Shown here: in pieces, positions 39,170-50,656 of the stretch
How positions within the stretch are numbered: the first letter of the stretch is position 1
How the letters are laid out: every line of letters begins with the position of its first letter
Source of the DNA: Henricia sp. BOLD:AAB3569
Taxonomy: Eukaryota > Echinodermata > Asteroidea > Spinulosida > Echinasteridae
Direction of reading: 5' to 3'
Assembly (NCBI GenBank): GCA_037783545.1
Contig: JBBELK010000992.1
Span: forward strand, 1,116,001-1,180,000
DNA length: 64,000 bases
Program-made: the position numbers and the translations under genes
Notes under the pieces: generated by a model
Databases searched by the model: none
Seen by the model: only the letters and a program-made list of their open reading frames with translations
What the model was told of the DNA's origin: nothing

Positions 39170-40245
39170 AACATGGCCAGCCCAGCCCATTCTGAAGCCA
39201 TATCCCAACCCAGCCCGTGGCCAACCCTGCCCAAAGCCATCCTGGCTCGTCCCGAAGCCATCCCGGCCTGGCCCGAAGCCAATCCGGCCTGGCCCGAAGC
39301 TCTCCCAGCCCAGCCCGAATAAGACTTCCCAGCCCAGCCCGAAGCCTTCCAAGCCCAGCCCGAAGACTTCCAAGCCCAGCCCGAAGCCCTCCTAGCCCAG
39401 CCCGAAGCCCTAAAGCCCAGCTGGAAGCCCTCAAAGCCTAACCCGAAGCCCTCCAAGCCCAGTACGAAACCCTCCAAGCCCAGCCTGAAGCCCTCCAAGC
39501 CCAGCCCGAAGCCCTACAAGCCCAGCCCGAAGCCGTCCAACCCCAGCCCGAAGCCCTCCCAGCCCAGGCCGAAGCCCCCTCAACCCAGCCGGAAGCCTCC
39601 AAAGCCCATGCAGCCGGAAGCCTACCAAGCCCAGCCGGAAACCTTCCAAGCTCAGCCGGAAGCCTTCCAAGCCCAGCCGGAAGCCTTCCAAGCCCGGCCG
39701 GAAGCTTTCCAAGGCCAGCCGAAAGCCTTTCAAGCCCAGCCGGAATTAAGCCTTCCAAGCCCAGTCCGAAGCCTCACAAGCCCAGCCCGAAGCCCTCACA
39801 GCCAAGCCGAAAGCCTTCCAAGCCCAGCCTGCCGAGCCCTCCTAGCCCAGCCGGAAGTCCTCCCAGCCCAAACCGAAGCCCTGAAGCCCAGCTCGAAGCC
39901 CTCCCAGCCCAGCCCGAAGCCATCCCAGCCCAGCCCGAAGCCATCCTATCCCAGCCCGAAGCCCCAAAGTCCAGCCCGAAGCCATCCCAGTCCAGCCCGA
40001 AGCCATATCCCAGCCCAGTCCGAAGCCATCCCAGCCCAGCCCTGACCAGCCCAGCCCGAAGCCAACCAGCCCAGCCGCAGGCCAGCCCCAGCCCCAACCA
40101 CAACCCCAGCCCCATCCCCCAGCCCAAGCCCCAGCCCCTGCAGCCCCAACCCCAGCCCAGTCCCAGCCCAGCCCAAAGCCGGCCCAGCCCAGCCCCAGCC
40201 CCAGCCCAGCCCGCGGGCCAACCCGGGCCAACCTATACCCCAGGC
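39170..40245. repeat. CCCAGCCCGAAGCC minisatellite
   Basis: About 1.08 kb of imperfect 14-29 bp units built on AGCCCAGCCCGAAGCC, strongly strand-asymmetric (C-rich plus strand). Frames on both strands are open (PSPKPSQPSPKPS, LGLEGFGLG), but interruptions and frame changes argue against a protein. Confidence 0.85.
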
Positions 40246-40964
40246 CCAATACAGGACAAGGCACTGATCGACAACCACTCTGAAAACGCCTTCAAAATTT
40301 ACAGTTCCGCTGGTCCAGGTGTAGGCCTATATACCTGTGATTGATACGGTTCAGCATTGCGCGAGATGAGCTGACCTCCTGAATCGCGCGTCTCAAAAAC
40401 AGCCATATATGGAAGTGCTGGTTCTAAGGGATGCATTTCAGGCAGAGTGGCGCACCCTGGTGCAGTTAGCTTTGAAAGGAGAGGTGTTCGCACACATTAC
40501 TGGCTGATAAAACGTGTTACCTCCCTCGACCTCCTGGATTTTTCAGTCAGAAAGCTTCCGATTAGAACCGCATATGTACAAAACAATAAGAATTTTGCTA
40601 ATTTTGTTGTTACATTCACAGGGTGACTCGGAGCAATTTCCAGGATAGTCAACATGTGTTTTGGCGTTCCTCAGGGTCCCCTCGACCAATCTAAAGTTGT
40701 AGTTTGCTTTCACCACAAAATGCCCACGGGGGTTTATTTTGTTGCACGTGCTCCCCGACTATTCTGAGTGCTTGTCCCCCTCGATCACATGTGTACATTT
40801 GTGCATGTTTCTTGAAAAGGATTCTTCTTATCTGTCCAAATGTCTATGACCGAAGACGTGATGGTAAATCACAGATGAAGTAAGCAAGCCATGATGATGA
40901 GATGCCTTTACAAAGCCTTTACATAAACAACAAAAGTCAAACAAACATACGGACAGTCATAAAG

Positions 40965-41300
40965 ATATTATTAATTGTATTTCTTTCTGGTATCCATACC
41001 AAGGATTCCTCAAAAGTGCCAACTGCACTGTCACTCGCAAGCATGAGGAAACCCCATGGACAATTAGAAATGGCCAGAGACACCGGGGAATCCTCTTGCT
41101 CTTAACGAAAGAATGCTCTGTGATCTTTAAAGTGCGTTACCGTTACCTAACACACTGAACCAATTAACGGTCGGCTTTATACATCCCTTCCGAATGATGG
41201 AGCAAGTGTGGTTGAGTGCCTTGTTCAAGGGCAAAGGTACCGCAGCCGGGCGGCCGGGGGAGGTTCGAACCCGCAACCCCACGTGGGTTGCCAAACAGTC
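40965..41300 (-). mobile_element. tRNA-derived SINE copy
   Basis: TTTCTTTCTGGTATCCATACCAAGG, GGCCAGAGACACCGGGGAATC, GGCTTTATACATCCCTTCCG, GTTGAGTGCCTTGTTCAAGG and GGTTCGAACCCGCAACCCC, all in the order of the 61995-62365 copy. Confidence 0.8.
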
Positions 41301-42055
41301 ATATTTTTTTACTGTCAGCTTGTTTCGGACAGGCGGACACACATCTTCTTGTCACAAAGCCCGTTGCTCCCACACCGAGTTGTCCACATCAACTCGGTGT
41401 TGGAGCAACGGGTCTTGCGACATTTATTTTTACCAAATTTATCCTAAAATACTTTATTTCTCGCAGTGACAGTTTTTGCAACTGTTGCAGTTTTTATGGA
41501 GCAGGTATACAGGCAATCGATAATACAACGCACGTGCTGATAATGTATAGATAAATGAAGAAAAGCCGAGAGACCACACCCGGGACACAGCTTGCGCGTC
41601 AATTACAGTGTTAAATCGATTTTGTTGTTAGACTAGACCCGTGTCGTGGGAAACTGGCATATTGAATAAACAATGAGGAGCTTTCGATTGGACAACGGAG
41701 AACATCATTGGAAGTTACCCACAATTTTACTAAAAGTGTTAATAGCAATGGTAGCAAACACCACATGATTTGTTTTTCGTCTATGGCACCTTTGTGGCCG
41801 AAATTGCCAACTGAATGTGATCTTTAAAAAAATATTAATAATACAAAATAAAAAAATGAAAAAAGTCTCCAAAATTTGTTTTTGTTACCATTAATTCAAC
41901 ACATTAACAAAACACGCATGTATTACTGCATTTATTATATGTGACTGAAATTTCAGTTTATCAACATGACGTAAAGTCGTTGTTGCTGTTTGTAAAAGTT
42001 TGTATAGCGCACATGTCTACCCTAGGCCTATAGGGTACTCCTGGCGCTGTTGCCA

Positions 42056-42169
42056 TTAAAGCAGTCGCTGTTGCCATTATACGCAGCTCCGTGTAGCAAA
42101 GGCATGGAGTTGCGTATTTCGTGGCACGAATTTGGCGCGCGCGTATTACTGACGAGCCTGTGCCTTTAA
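42056..42169. mobile_element. TTAA hairpin MITE, partial copy
   Basis: The right arm is intact (GCGTATTTCGTGGCACGAATTTGG to GCCTGTGCCT-TTAA). The left arm is replaced by TTAAAGCAGTCGCTGTTGCC before ACGCAGCTCC. Confidence 0.75.
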
Positions 42170-42584
42170 CATTATCGCTGCCATCAGGAAATCACCACTA
42201 GAACATTTCGCTTCAACTAGGTGGCTACCTGGCCAAGGCGCACAATCCTATCAGCAGTTAGATTGTGGCGTCATAACAGCTCACCCGGCCGGGTGAACGA
42301 GGCAAATGAGATTAAGTGTACGGACACATACACGTTGGCACAAGTGGGGCTCGAACCCGTAGATCACGAGCACGGCTGGATACCCACTCTTTATGTATTG
42401 TCTTTATATTATACTTGTTTGGTAAACTGTTTAAAACCGTTATGGTGATTGAAAGCATAGGTCGAGAATACTGCCTTGTAGAAATTTTAGCCACATAGAT
42501 GCAGTATAATACTTCAGAAAACCTGAAAAATCCAAGTGCGGTTTTTGTGCATGGATGATAAATTTTTTTCTCATTTTCTCTAAA

Positions 42585-42945
42585 TGCAAAAGAGTGAAAA
42601 ACTCACTCTTTAAAAGAGTGACTCCCTTATAAAAGCACTCGGAAACAGTGAAAATCACTCTAAAATTAGTGAAATTCTGTAAAAAAGAGTGGCGATAACT
42701 CCAAAAAGAGTGGAAAAAAAACACTCGAAGGAGGAGCGATATGGAGGACAGCTCTTTTTCGAGTTGTCCTTTATATGGCTCCTTTGTGGAGTGGTTTTCC
42801 CACTCTTTTTGGAGTGATTGCCACTCGTTTTACAGAATTTCAATCCTCTTAGAGTGATTTTCACTGTTTCCGAGTGGTTTTATGAGGGAGTCACTCTTTT
42901 AAAGAGTGAGTTTTTCACTATTTTGCATTTAGAGAGTGAATGGGG
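42585..42945. mobile_element. Hairpin element rich in AGAGTGA
   Basis: GCAAAAGAGTGAAAAACTCACTCTTTAAAAGAGTGACTCCC mirrors GGGAGTCACTCTTTTAAAGAGTGAGTTTTTCACTATTTTGC. Arms are about 170 bp, and GGAGCGATATGGAGGACAGC/GTTGTCCTTTATATGGCTCC lies near the loop. Confidence 0.85.
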
Positions 42946-43335
42946 GCAAGTCAGACGAAATATTTTCTAAGGATGATTCCTACCATTACCATCTTGATAA
43001 CAAGTTTTTGGAGGGTAATTCCCAAACAAGAAGACTACCTTAAACAGTTTGTGAAGTGTTGCTGCATCTATCTGCATGTAGCTGAAATTGTTTACACAAG
43101 CTGATATCTTCTTTAGATATGTATGATTCTATTGCTTATAGAAAGCTTGAAAAATCCTTCAGAGAAAAATCCAATCATTGCTTTTGTGTTGAGTTGAATA
43201 TGGTAAACCACATTCAGTTGTTAATTTCTCATCATTTTGGTCAGAAATAAATTCATGCGTGTTTTTGGTACCATTGTTATATTTTTTTAGTAAATTGTTA
43301 TACTCTTTTAGTAAGGTTTTTCTTTTTTCTTGTCA

Positions 43336-43493
43336 ACACCCTAAAAACAGATTGGTTGAATTCAACCAATGTGGTTGGTAGATATGTGTTCAACCAATCT
43401 ATTGGTTAAAATATTTGTTATTTTAACCAATAGATTGTTTGGACACATATACCAACCACATTGGTTGAATTCGACCAATCTGTTTTTAGGGTG
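43336..43493. mobile_element. Near-perfect 158-bp hairpin
   Basis: CACCCTAAAAACAGATTGG at the left, mirrored by CCAATCTGTTTTTAGGGTG at the right, with ATTGGTTAAAATA / TATTTTAACCAAT near the centre. The arms, about 75 bp, differ by a few bases. Confidence 0.9.
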
Positions 43494-43889
43494 AACTCAT
43501 GAAAAAAAATTGGGGTCACTGGAAATGATGACGTATACTCTACCTTTAAAATTGTAAAACGTTTCATTTGTAAATGATGCAATGGGCCTTTTACGACGTG
43601 ACATTTGCCTCCTTTTGGACGCAATCCCTTATAAAGTATATAAACCAAGGTTTTGGACTCAAATTTATTGGTACAAAAACTGTATATCTAAACATATATC
43701 TCATTTTGTTCTATACTGTATACCATACGCCAAAAAAGGCGAATAATTGGGAGGCTATACAGTTATGGATTCCGATAAGTGATTTGTTTCAAGAAACATG
43801 CATACAATTCAAGGTGTAATTTAACAAACGATATATACGTGGTATACATTAACCATAAACGTATAGACGGTATTGATTAGCTGTCATCT

Positions 43890-44440
43890 TGAAACACAAA
43901 ATGAAATGCATGTCCTCAAGGAACAAAGAAACAAAGAACGAAGAAAACATGCCCTACAAGATGGCAGCTATTCGATACGGTATACTGTATTATAAAGAAC
44001 CAAAGAACAATTTTTCAAATAACTTCTTAGGGACTGACTCAAGAAAGAAGAAAGTTCATTTTAGTTTAAATTCTTCCTTCCCTCCTCTTTACCTTTCTTT
44101 TCTGGATGTCTTTCAGATCCTGTAAGGCCTTCTCATTTACACATTTTCATCCAAAAATATAATTCGGTAATATTGTGTTTTCGCTCGTGCATGATAACTG
44201 ATCGACTTCGTGTGTTGTTTGCATTTATTTGTGTGAGGTAAGAACTATTTCAACTGGTACAAGCTTTCACTTTTTGAAAATAGTGTCATTTTATTTACAA
44301 CAGAAATGCACACAAAAGAGGTCCGTGTTAAGTAAACGTTTGTCCGTTAAGTGGATCGCACTGGGCGTTTTCTGTATGGCAGTTGGTGCGAAAATAACCA
44401 TTATGTACTTTAAGTTTTGCGCATATATGGTGAACGTTTG
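43890..44440. repeat. Dispersed repeat, empty-site copy (partner 49400-49890)
   Basis: Shares TCCTCTTTACCTTTCTTTT, GATAACTGATCGACTTCGTG, ACTATTTCAACTGGTACAAG and CCGTTAAGTGG with 49400-49890. It has TTAAGTAAACG where the partner has a hairpin MITE. Confidence 0.75.
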
Positions 44441-44504
44441 TGAACGGCGTGTGTTTGCATTCGAATGGCTTTAGTTGCACTTATCGCGTGTAAGCGATTG
44501 GTAA

Positions 44505-45185
44505 AAACTGTAAGATTTTTCCAAAAAAAGGATTTCGTTCTAACCTAACAATCATACTCCGTAAAACACTATCCATGCATGGGAAGAAAACAAGAAATTT
44601 GCAATCTCCAATTTGCAATCTCCAATTCTGAAATCAAAAAGTAAGTAGTCGGAGTACAGTAATTACTGCACTGCTTTATTTAACCGGATAAATTAGTTTA
44701 CTAAACTTTAGTGGGTTTTGACGATATCCTTGGAAATACATGTAGGGGGCCTAAGCCTATACGGATTGAGGGCGCGGAATTTCAGAATGGTAATGAGAAA
44801 AATATGACACACGATATAATATATTAAAATATATTATTATTATTATTTCTTTCTGGTATTCATACCAATGATTCCTTTAAAGTGCCATTGCACTGTCACT
44901 TGCAAGCGTGAGGAAACCCACGAAGAATAATTAGAAATGGCCAGAGACACCGGGGAATCCCCTAATTGCGATTCACGAAAGAATGCTCTGGGACGGCTTT
45001 ACATCCCTTCCGAAGGATGGAGCAAGTGTGGTTGAGTGCCTTGCTCAAGGGCACAGGTACCGCAGCCGGGGAGAGGTTTTCACCTATGAATGCGCGGCGA
45101 GCCAATGACCCAAACCACTCGGCCACGGTACCCCCTTGATGAGGGAAAAAAGGAGTCAAAATGTGATCTGGTCACGCTCCTTTAA
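44505..45185. mobile_element. AAGGAGCGTG TTAA element carrying a SINE insertion
   Basis: Family sequence at 44505-44830 and at 45135-45185 (GTGATCTGGTCACGCTCCT-TTAA) surrounds the SINE at 44830-45135. The left terminus is missing. Confidence 0.65.
44830..45135 (-). mobile_element. tRNA-derived SINE copy
   Basis: ATT-repeat, then TTTCTTTCTGGTATTCATACC, GGCCAGAGACACCGGGGAATC, GTTGAGTGCCTTGCTCAAGG, and the tRNA-like head CCACTCGGCCACGGTACC at the right end. Part of the centre is deleted. Confidence 0.8.
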
Positions 45186-45815
45186 TCATTACTTCTTGCT
45201 CATATTCTTACTGGTTTTGAGAAAAAATGGGTGCGTTCGAACAATTCTCGTGGCTTCAATAATCAATCATATTCTTACATAGTAGGTGACGCGTGGAAGT
45301 TAATCAACGCACCGAATTATCTTTAAGGGGTAAGCGAATTCGCTACATAGTACTTACTCTTACTACAGCCGTAGAAACAAGACGACGTCCTGCATCGATG
45401 CGCTTAGCAGCGCACCCAGCAGCGAGAGATAGCTTCTATTTTAGCTAAGACGCAGTAAGCTTACTTCTGAAATGACCCGACGAGCGATAGCTACTATTAT
45501 ACTACAAGAAGTAATGATCAAATTGTTTGTTTTCCGCTTTTTATTCTGTAGAAATGAGAAGCTAACTACACGTCACGTGACAGTGCTTTAACGAGTCAAA
45601 ATCTGATTAACCATAAAGCGGTCATTTCCTTTAATGATTGCAAAACCACAATGATATTATTGATGTGTTTCAATATTTCGTGCAGCTGTGCGTGTTTCAC
45701 TAAAAACCATCGCAATTGTTTCGTTAGATCGTCGTTATAAACTGAACACTTTGTTACAGCTGTGGCTCCACACAAGAATAATGGATTTGAAGGACAGTGT
45801 AGCATGTGCCGTGTC

Positions 45816-46183
45816 TTAAAGGAGCGTGACCAGAGTTTCTGGAAAATAGTTTTCGATGTAACTTACCAATATTATCAAGTAACTCCCATACACACCTCCC
45901 ATGTCCCAAAAACCCGAAAACATTCGCAATTTCCAGTAAAAAATTTAACAAAACTATCGAGTATGCTTTCAGCGGATAAACGTTGATACTGGAAAATTAG
46001 TTTACAAATAATCGGTGGATTTTCGACGATATCCTCGGAAATATTAGGCCTAGAAGCGCGGGAGTTTCAGTTTCGTAATCAGAAAAATATAACGGATGTT
46101 ATTATATAAAAATCTCATGACCCATAAGGTAAGTCCCGGGGAGTTATGGGTAAAAAAAAGGTGATCTGGTCACACTCCTTTAA
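45816..46183. mobile_element. AAGGAGCGTG TTAA element, copy 2
   Basis: Differs from 38436-38802 at only a handful of positions (for example ATTAGGCC for ATGCGACC near 46044) and has its own TTAA flanks with unrelated surroundings. Confidence 0.9.
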
Positions 46184-46284
46184 CTTTTGTTCAGCCTTAC
46201 ATTATTTTATGGTGGCGTATGTATACAACTTAGGGACATCGCATACCACATATATTTTTACAAACAATTATTATTTACGATGTA

Positions 46285-46760
46285 GCACATTTTTTTCCCG
46301 CAAATATCTGTGCAAAATGTTTGCGATATCGCGCACTGTCTTTTCGCAAAAAATATTTGCAAATATTTGCGACATATAGGCCTAAGTCGCGCATTTTTTC
46401 CCACAAAAATCTTTACAAATATTTGCCTATATACGCGGGGCGTTTTGGATCTATCCAACACGAGTCGCCAGGAAAAGATGGGAAACTGGCTTTGAAGCCC
46501 GCCAGCTTCCAACAAGAAAAAACTACGCTAAAGCATGCCAAGTATAATATGAAAGTATATGCAAAAAAACTAGGGAAAAGTATTTGCAAAGATATTTGCG
46601 AAAAAAATGTGCGACATCGCAAATACATGTATACATGCTTTTGCAAAGAATGCGAAAAAATGTGCGACATCGCTAATATTTGCAAGGATTTGTTTTTGCG
46701 AAAAAAATGTTCGACATACCAAATATTTTCAAAGATGTTTGAAAGTAAATTAATTTTTAC
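46285..46760. repeat. Degenerate GCAAATATTTGCGACAT repeat tract
   Basis: Many copies of AAATATTTGCGA, GCGAAAAAATGTGCGACATCGC and related text at irregular 25-45 bp spacing. Reading frames here arise from the repeat. Confidence 0.65.
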
Positions 46761-46930
46761 AAATCACTAAAGTATTTTCGGCTTGCATAAAAAGCATAAG
46801 ACTGTCGCTGTGCGCAACGCTATACGCATCGTGTTTTGCATAAATTTACAAATGTTTAGCAGCATTTGTTTTCTTTGCAAAAATGGGTTACGAACCAAAA
46901 TCGTGTGTGACGCGTATAGGCCTAATACAT

Positions 46931-47287
46931 TTAAAGAAGCGTGTTCATATTTTTCTCCAGAAAATGAATTTCGTTTTAATTAGCGTAATAAAGAATCATA
47001 TAAAATACGTCCCCATATTATCCATGCTGGGAACAGGAAATTTGCAATCTTCATTTTGGATGTGCAAGTAAAAAAGGTTGGTGTGATTACTGCACTGCTT
47101 TATCAAACCAGATTAATTAATCAGTACAAAACATCGGTGGTTTTTTGACGATATCCTTGAAGATATACGGATTGAGACCGTGAAATTTCACAATGGATGG
47201 GAAAATACTTATGACAAATGATATAGGCATCAAAATCTCAACACCCATGGGCCGGAGCTCAAAATGGGATCTGGACACGCTCCTTTA
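46931..47287. mobile_element. AAGGAGCGTG TTAA element, diverged copy
   Basis: TTAA-AGAAGCGTGTTCATATT, GAAAATGAATTTCGTTTTAAT, ending GGACACGCTCCT-TTAA. Older subfamily shared with 32442 and 44505. Confidence 0.8.
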
Positions 47288-47756
47288 ACCGGTATTTGGT
47301 ACTTTTGCTAAATTGACTGGCAACCCATTTTGAAAAGCAAATAAATTTTGTGCTGAGCTTTATAAAAATTGTCCCAATAGACAAGTTTTTTTACAATCGC
47401 TTACACACATTGTGGGAAGTAATATTTCGTTGGACGAAAAACCAAACACGCGTCGAGAAATAATTTATACGAACACCTAAACTAATAACATCGATGTCAA
47501 AATAAAACATTGCATTCAAAATTCAAAACACATGTTTCAAGAGCACATACTTTTGCCAAATTTGCGCATACATTTCCCAAATAAATAAATAATAGTGGCA
47601 AGCTCCGTAAAACAGGAGACGCAATGCTAACGCACAAAGCTCAATGATATATCTTTGAGTATTTCCATTTCTGAGGTCACTATCGTGCAAAATACGCAAT
47701 TCTTGTTCAGAGAACCAAACAACAAAGAAAAAGGAAAGTTACGTCGTAATGCTTCT
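47288..47756. other. No gene seen
   Basis: AT-rich sequence without a long frame, clear repeat or splice-bounded exon. Confidence 0.5.
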
Positions 47757-48397
47757 TTATACCCCAGTCACAATTAGCTTGCGATGGGTTTGCGAGTAGT
47801 TTGCGACGGATTTCTAGGCATTTTCGGCCGGGGCCCCACGGGACTCCTTGCGGCTGCCGGGTCATTTTTGGGCATCGGGCGGGCATCGAGTTACTTTTAA
47901 CTCGGACTTAAAACCTGGTGCGGCGTTTCGCATCGCAAACTGATCGCCAATAAATCGGTCGATGCCTGGCCGATGTCCGGCAGGGCATCGCACACATCGG
48001 GCGGGCTCCGGGCCAAATTTGTGACAACCCAGACAATCCATATATCGGCCAGGCGCCGCCCAGGCGCCGTCCAGGCGCCGCCCAGACGCTGCTTAGACGC
48101 CGACCAGGCCCCGCCCGGCGTCCGGCCGACTTGGCGGCGCCCGGCCGGAAATTGGCCGGGGTATCGCAGTGACATAGGCAGGACATCGGCATGACATCGG
48201 ACGAGTGCCTGCCGGACACCGGCCAATAAACGGGCCAAGAAATCGACCCCATTCCGTCATGGCAGCGTGCGGGGCACTTTTAATTGTGACTGTGACCGCC
48301 CAATCGCGCGATCTTTCGCCGACCTCTACACGCCGGCCGATGCCTATAAATCGCACACGCCGCCCGGCCTCCGCTTTAATTGTGACTTAGGTATTAC
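47757..48397. mobile_element. GC-rich TIR element
   Basis: TACCCCAGTCACAATTA at the left and TTAATTGTGACTTAGGTA at the right. The interior at 47810-48370 is strikingly GC- and CpG-rich, with GGCGCCGCCCAGGCGCC-type short repeats (48050-48090), unlike the AT-rich surroundings. Frames across it are repeat-derived. Confidence 0.65.
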
Positions 48398-48399
48398 TG

Positions 48400-48985
48400 A
48401 ACTTAAAGGGCCCTGAAATGCTCAATAACTTTATGCACAGTTGTTGCTGCATATGAAGGATTACTTGTGTAGAAAGACAATACTACTGTTCATTTTAATG
48501 CCCCATAAATAAAAAGTGGCATTTTTTTACTTTAAAAATTTCTTCACATAAACTCAAAGAAAGAGGGCGCTGTTTGGGGCATGTCACTTTAGGAACACAC
48601 AGCAGAAAAGCAAAGAAAAAACATAGGACTTCAAACTAGAATTGTGGAACAATGCTGCAGTTTCCAGCCTTAGTTTTTTCATGGTTTGCAACAGGCAACA
48701 TGTAAAACAAACCTAAACTGTCATGGGTTACGAAAGTTTCAGCAAGTTTGAAAAAATTGTGGAAATTTTTGTGCACAGTTGAATGAGATTTTCCTGTGTT
48801 TTCCTAATGTGACATCACCACTTTGCTCATGCATATGTAAATTTTCATTAGCATAGAAATCAAAAACCTTGATTTTAACCCCCCAAACAACTTCCAAGTA
48901 GGGTTTTTATTATTGTAAATTAATGGACTAGTTCCACAGCACATATTTCATTGATAAAAACACCATTTCAGCCCTTTAAAGGTGT
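48400..48985. mobile_element. TTAA-type element, partner of 33025-33420
   Basis: CTTAAAGGGCCCTGAAATGC at the left, CATTTCAGCCCTTTAAAGG at the right. AGAAAGAGGGCGCTGTTTGG and CTGTCATGGGTTACGAAAG are shared with the intron 3 copy. Confidence 0.7.
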
Positions 48986-49399
48986 GGAATCAATCACAAG
49001 TCTCAAGCGACAGTCTCAAGTAGCTGGTTACACTGCTACATGTACAGTAATGACAAAGTTCTCAGCTTGAATGGCATTTCTCCAATAATTTTTGAGTATA
49101 TTATTACGAAAAAACAACAACGTATTTTCAAAACAAATTTTGCACAGGCCGATAGCTTGGGTAAGATTGCCTTAGGCCTATATCGTTTTCGTGACACACA
49201 CAATAGTGATTTAAAGTTCATCGATATGTGTATGAAAATTTGTCATTGTTTAGAACAACCAAACTTCACAAATCACAAGTAAAAAGCCTTCAAGTTCTGA
49301 CAGTCTTTCCGATTTGAGTTCTGGTACTGTTTCCTGAATCACATTTGATAACATTGATGACCGTGTCGGTATATCAGTAAGAGTGAGAGGTTATTTAAA

Positions 49400-49890
49400 A
49401 GGAAACAAATGCTCGTTTAGTTTCATTTCCTCCTCTTTATTACCTTTCTTTTTTTATGGAATCGGATCCTATAACTAGGCCTTCTCATCCCATGCATTTT
49501 CATCTAATAATGCAGTGTTTTGTTTTCGCATGACTTTGTGATAATTGATCGAATTCATGTGCTGTCCGCATTTCTTTGTGTGTTGTATGAACTATTTCAA
49601 TTGGTACAAGTTTCTACTTTTTGGAAGAAAGGTAATTTGATTTATACAACAGAAATCCATGTTAAAGGCACATGCTCGTCAGCATTGCGCGCGTGCCAAA
49701 TTCGTGCCACGAAATACGCAGTTCCGTGCCTTTGCTACACGGAGCTGCGTATTTCGTGGCACGAATTTGGCGCGCGCTTTGCTGACGAGTCTGTGCCTTT
49801 AAGTAAACGTAGTGTCCGTTAAGTGGCTTGCATTGAGAGTTTTTTGTATGGCAATTGGTGCGAAAACAACCAGAATTAACTGAAATGTTC
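49400..49890. repeat. Dispersed repeat interrupted by hairpin MITE
   Basis: Partner of 43890-44440. Continuity across the MITE at 49662-49802 is clear from GAAATCCATG before it and GTAAACGTAGTGTCCGTTAAGTGG after it. Confidence 0.75.
49662..49802. mobile_element. TTAA hairpin MITE, copy with known empty site
   Basis: TTAA-AGGCACATGCTCGTCAGC to GTCTGTGCCT-TTAA, element 49666-49798. The unoccupied copy near 44326 has a single TTAA, proving a TTAA target duplication. Confidence 0.95.
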
Positions 49891-50544
49891 TTTCCGTTGA
49901 AAGTTACATCGGCGCGGCTAAGGGAAACAACACCAAGTTAACAATAGCATATGGTTGGGTGGTCACAGTTGGGTCATTGAATCGCAATACTCGGGCCGGT
50001 GCGGGAAATATCATGTTGCGGGTGCGATATCCAGTCGTGTTTACCTGTGCCCTTTGGCAAGACACAGTTGCTCCATCCTTCGTGAAAAGTAAGGGGATCT
50101 CCAGGTGTCTCTTGTCGTGGGCTGCCAATGGCACCACCCGCCTAATGTGACACACCGTACCGGCTTACACCGGCTTACTGTTTACATAATGCAGCAATCT
50201 AGTATCCTTTGCAATAATATTTCGATGGTCGTTGTGAAAATAGGCATGGAATCAAAATGTCACGTAATTAACTAGAAATTTTTAAAATTAACAAAAGAGA
50301 CAAATGTTGGGCTATACGCTTTACCAGCCGTCGCGATGTATTATGTATCATGTGTTTGTAAATAAAGGTGGCGTTCGATATGGGTCGACACGTGGTTAAC
50401 CTCGATTCCTTGTTTTCCCTTGACTCATCACACCTTGCATGATCCCTCAGGTCAGCGCTGACTTGAGGAAGCACATCGAACGCAACGTTTTTGTGTCTTT
50501 AGCGCCCTGAATAGTTTTTCTTTTTCTTTTTTCTTGGGATATTA

Positions 50545-50656
50545 TGGCCTTTTTCCAAATCTCGACTTGGGCTCAGGCTCAGGCTCTGGCTCCATGTAAA
50601 CCACATGGAGCCGGAGACGGAGATCTGACGAAGTCGAGATTTTGAAAAAAGGCCTA
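50545..50656. mobile_element. Hairpin element, AGGCCT/CATGGAGCC family, copy 2
   Basis: GGCCTTTTTCCAAATCTCGACTT and CTGGCTCCATGTAAACC mirrored by ACATGGAGCCGGAG and AAGTCGAGATTTTGAAAAAAGGCC. Matches 11646-11758. Confidence 0.8.

Larger units (their letters stand above)
37860..40770. mobile_element. Long-TIR element (2.9 kb) with minisatellite core
   Basis: The left arm (TTGTGGTGAAAGCAAACTAC, GTTGACAATCCTGGAAATTGC, AGGCAGGGTGCGCCACTCTGCCTG) is found inverted at 40430-40760 (CAGGCAGAGTGGCGCACCCTG, GCAATTTCCAGGATAGTCAAC, GTAGTTTGCTTTCACCACAA). A second inverted pair lies inside: GAGACGCGCGATTCAAGAGGTCAGCTCATC at 39109 and GATGAGCTGACCTCCTGAATCGCGCGTCTC at 40367. A TTAA element copy (38436-38802) sits in the left arm. 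No transposase frame. Confidence 0.75.

Noticed and set aside
39105-40278. Proline/lysine or glycine/leucine-rich frames over the minisatellite
   Set aside because: Frames change repeatedly, both strands are open and no splice sites or domains adjoin. It is explained by the C-rich repeat.
47897-48356. Arginine/alanine-rich frames in the GC-rich block
   Set aside because: Lack of stops follows from high GC. The block is bounded by inverted repeats and has internal short repeats.
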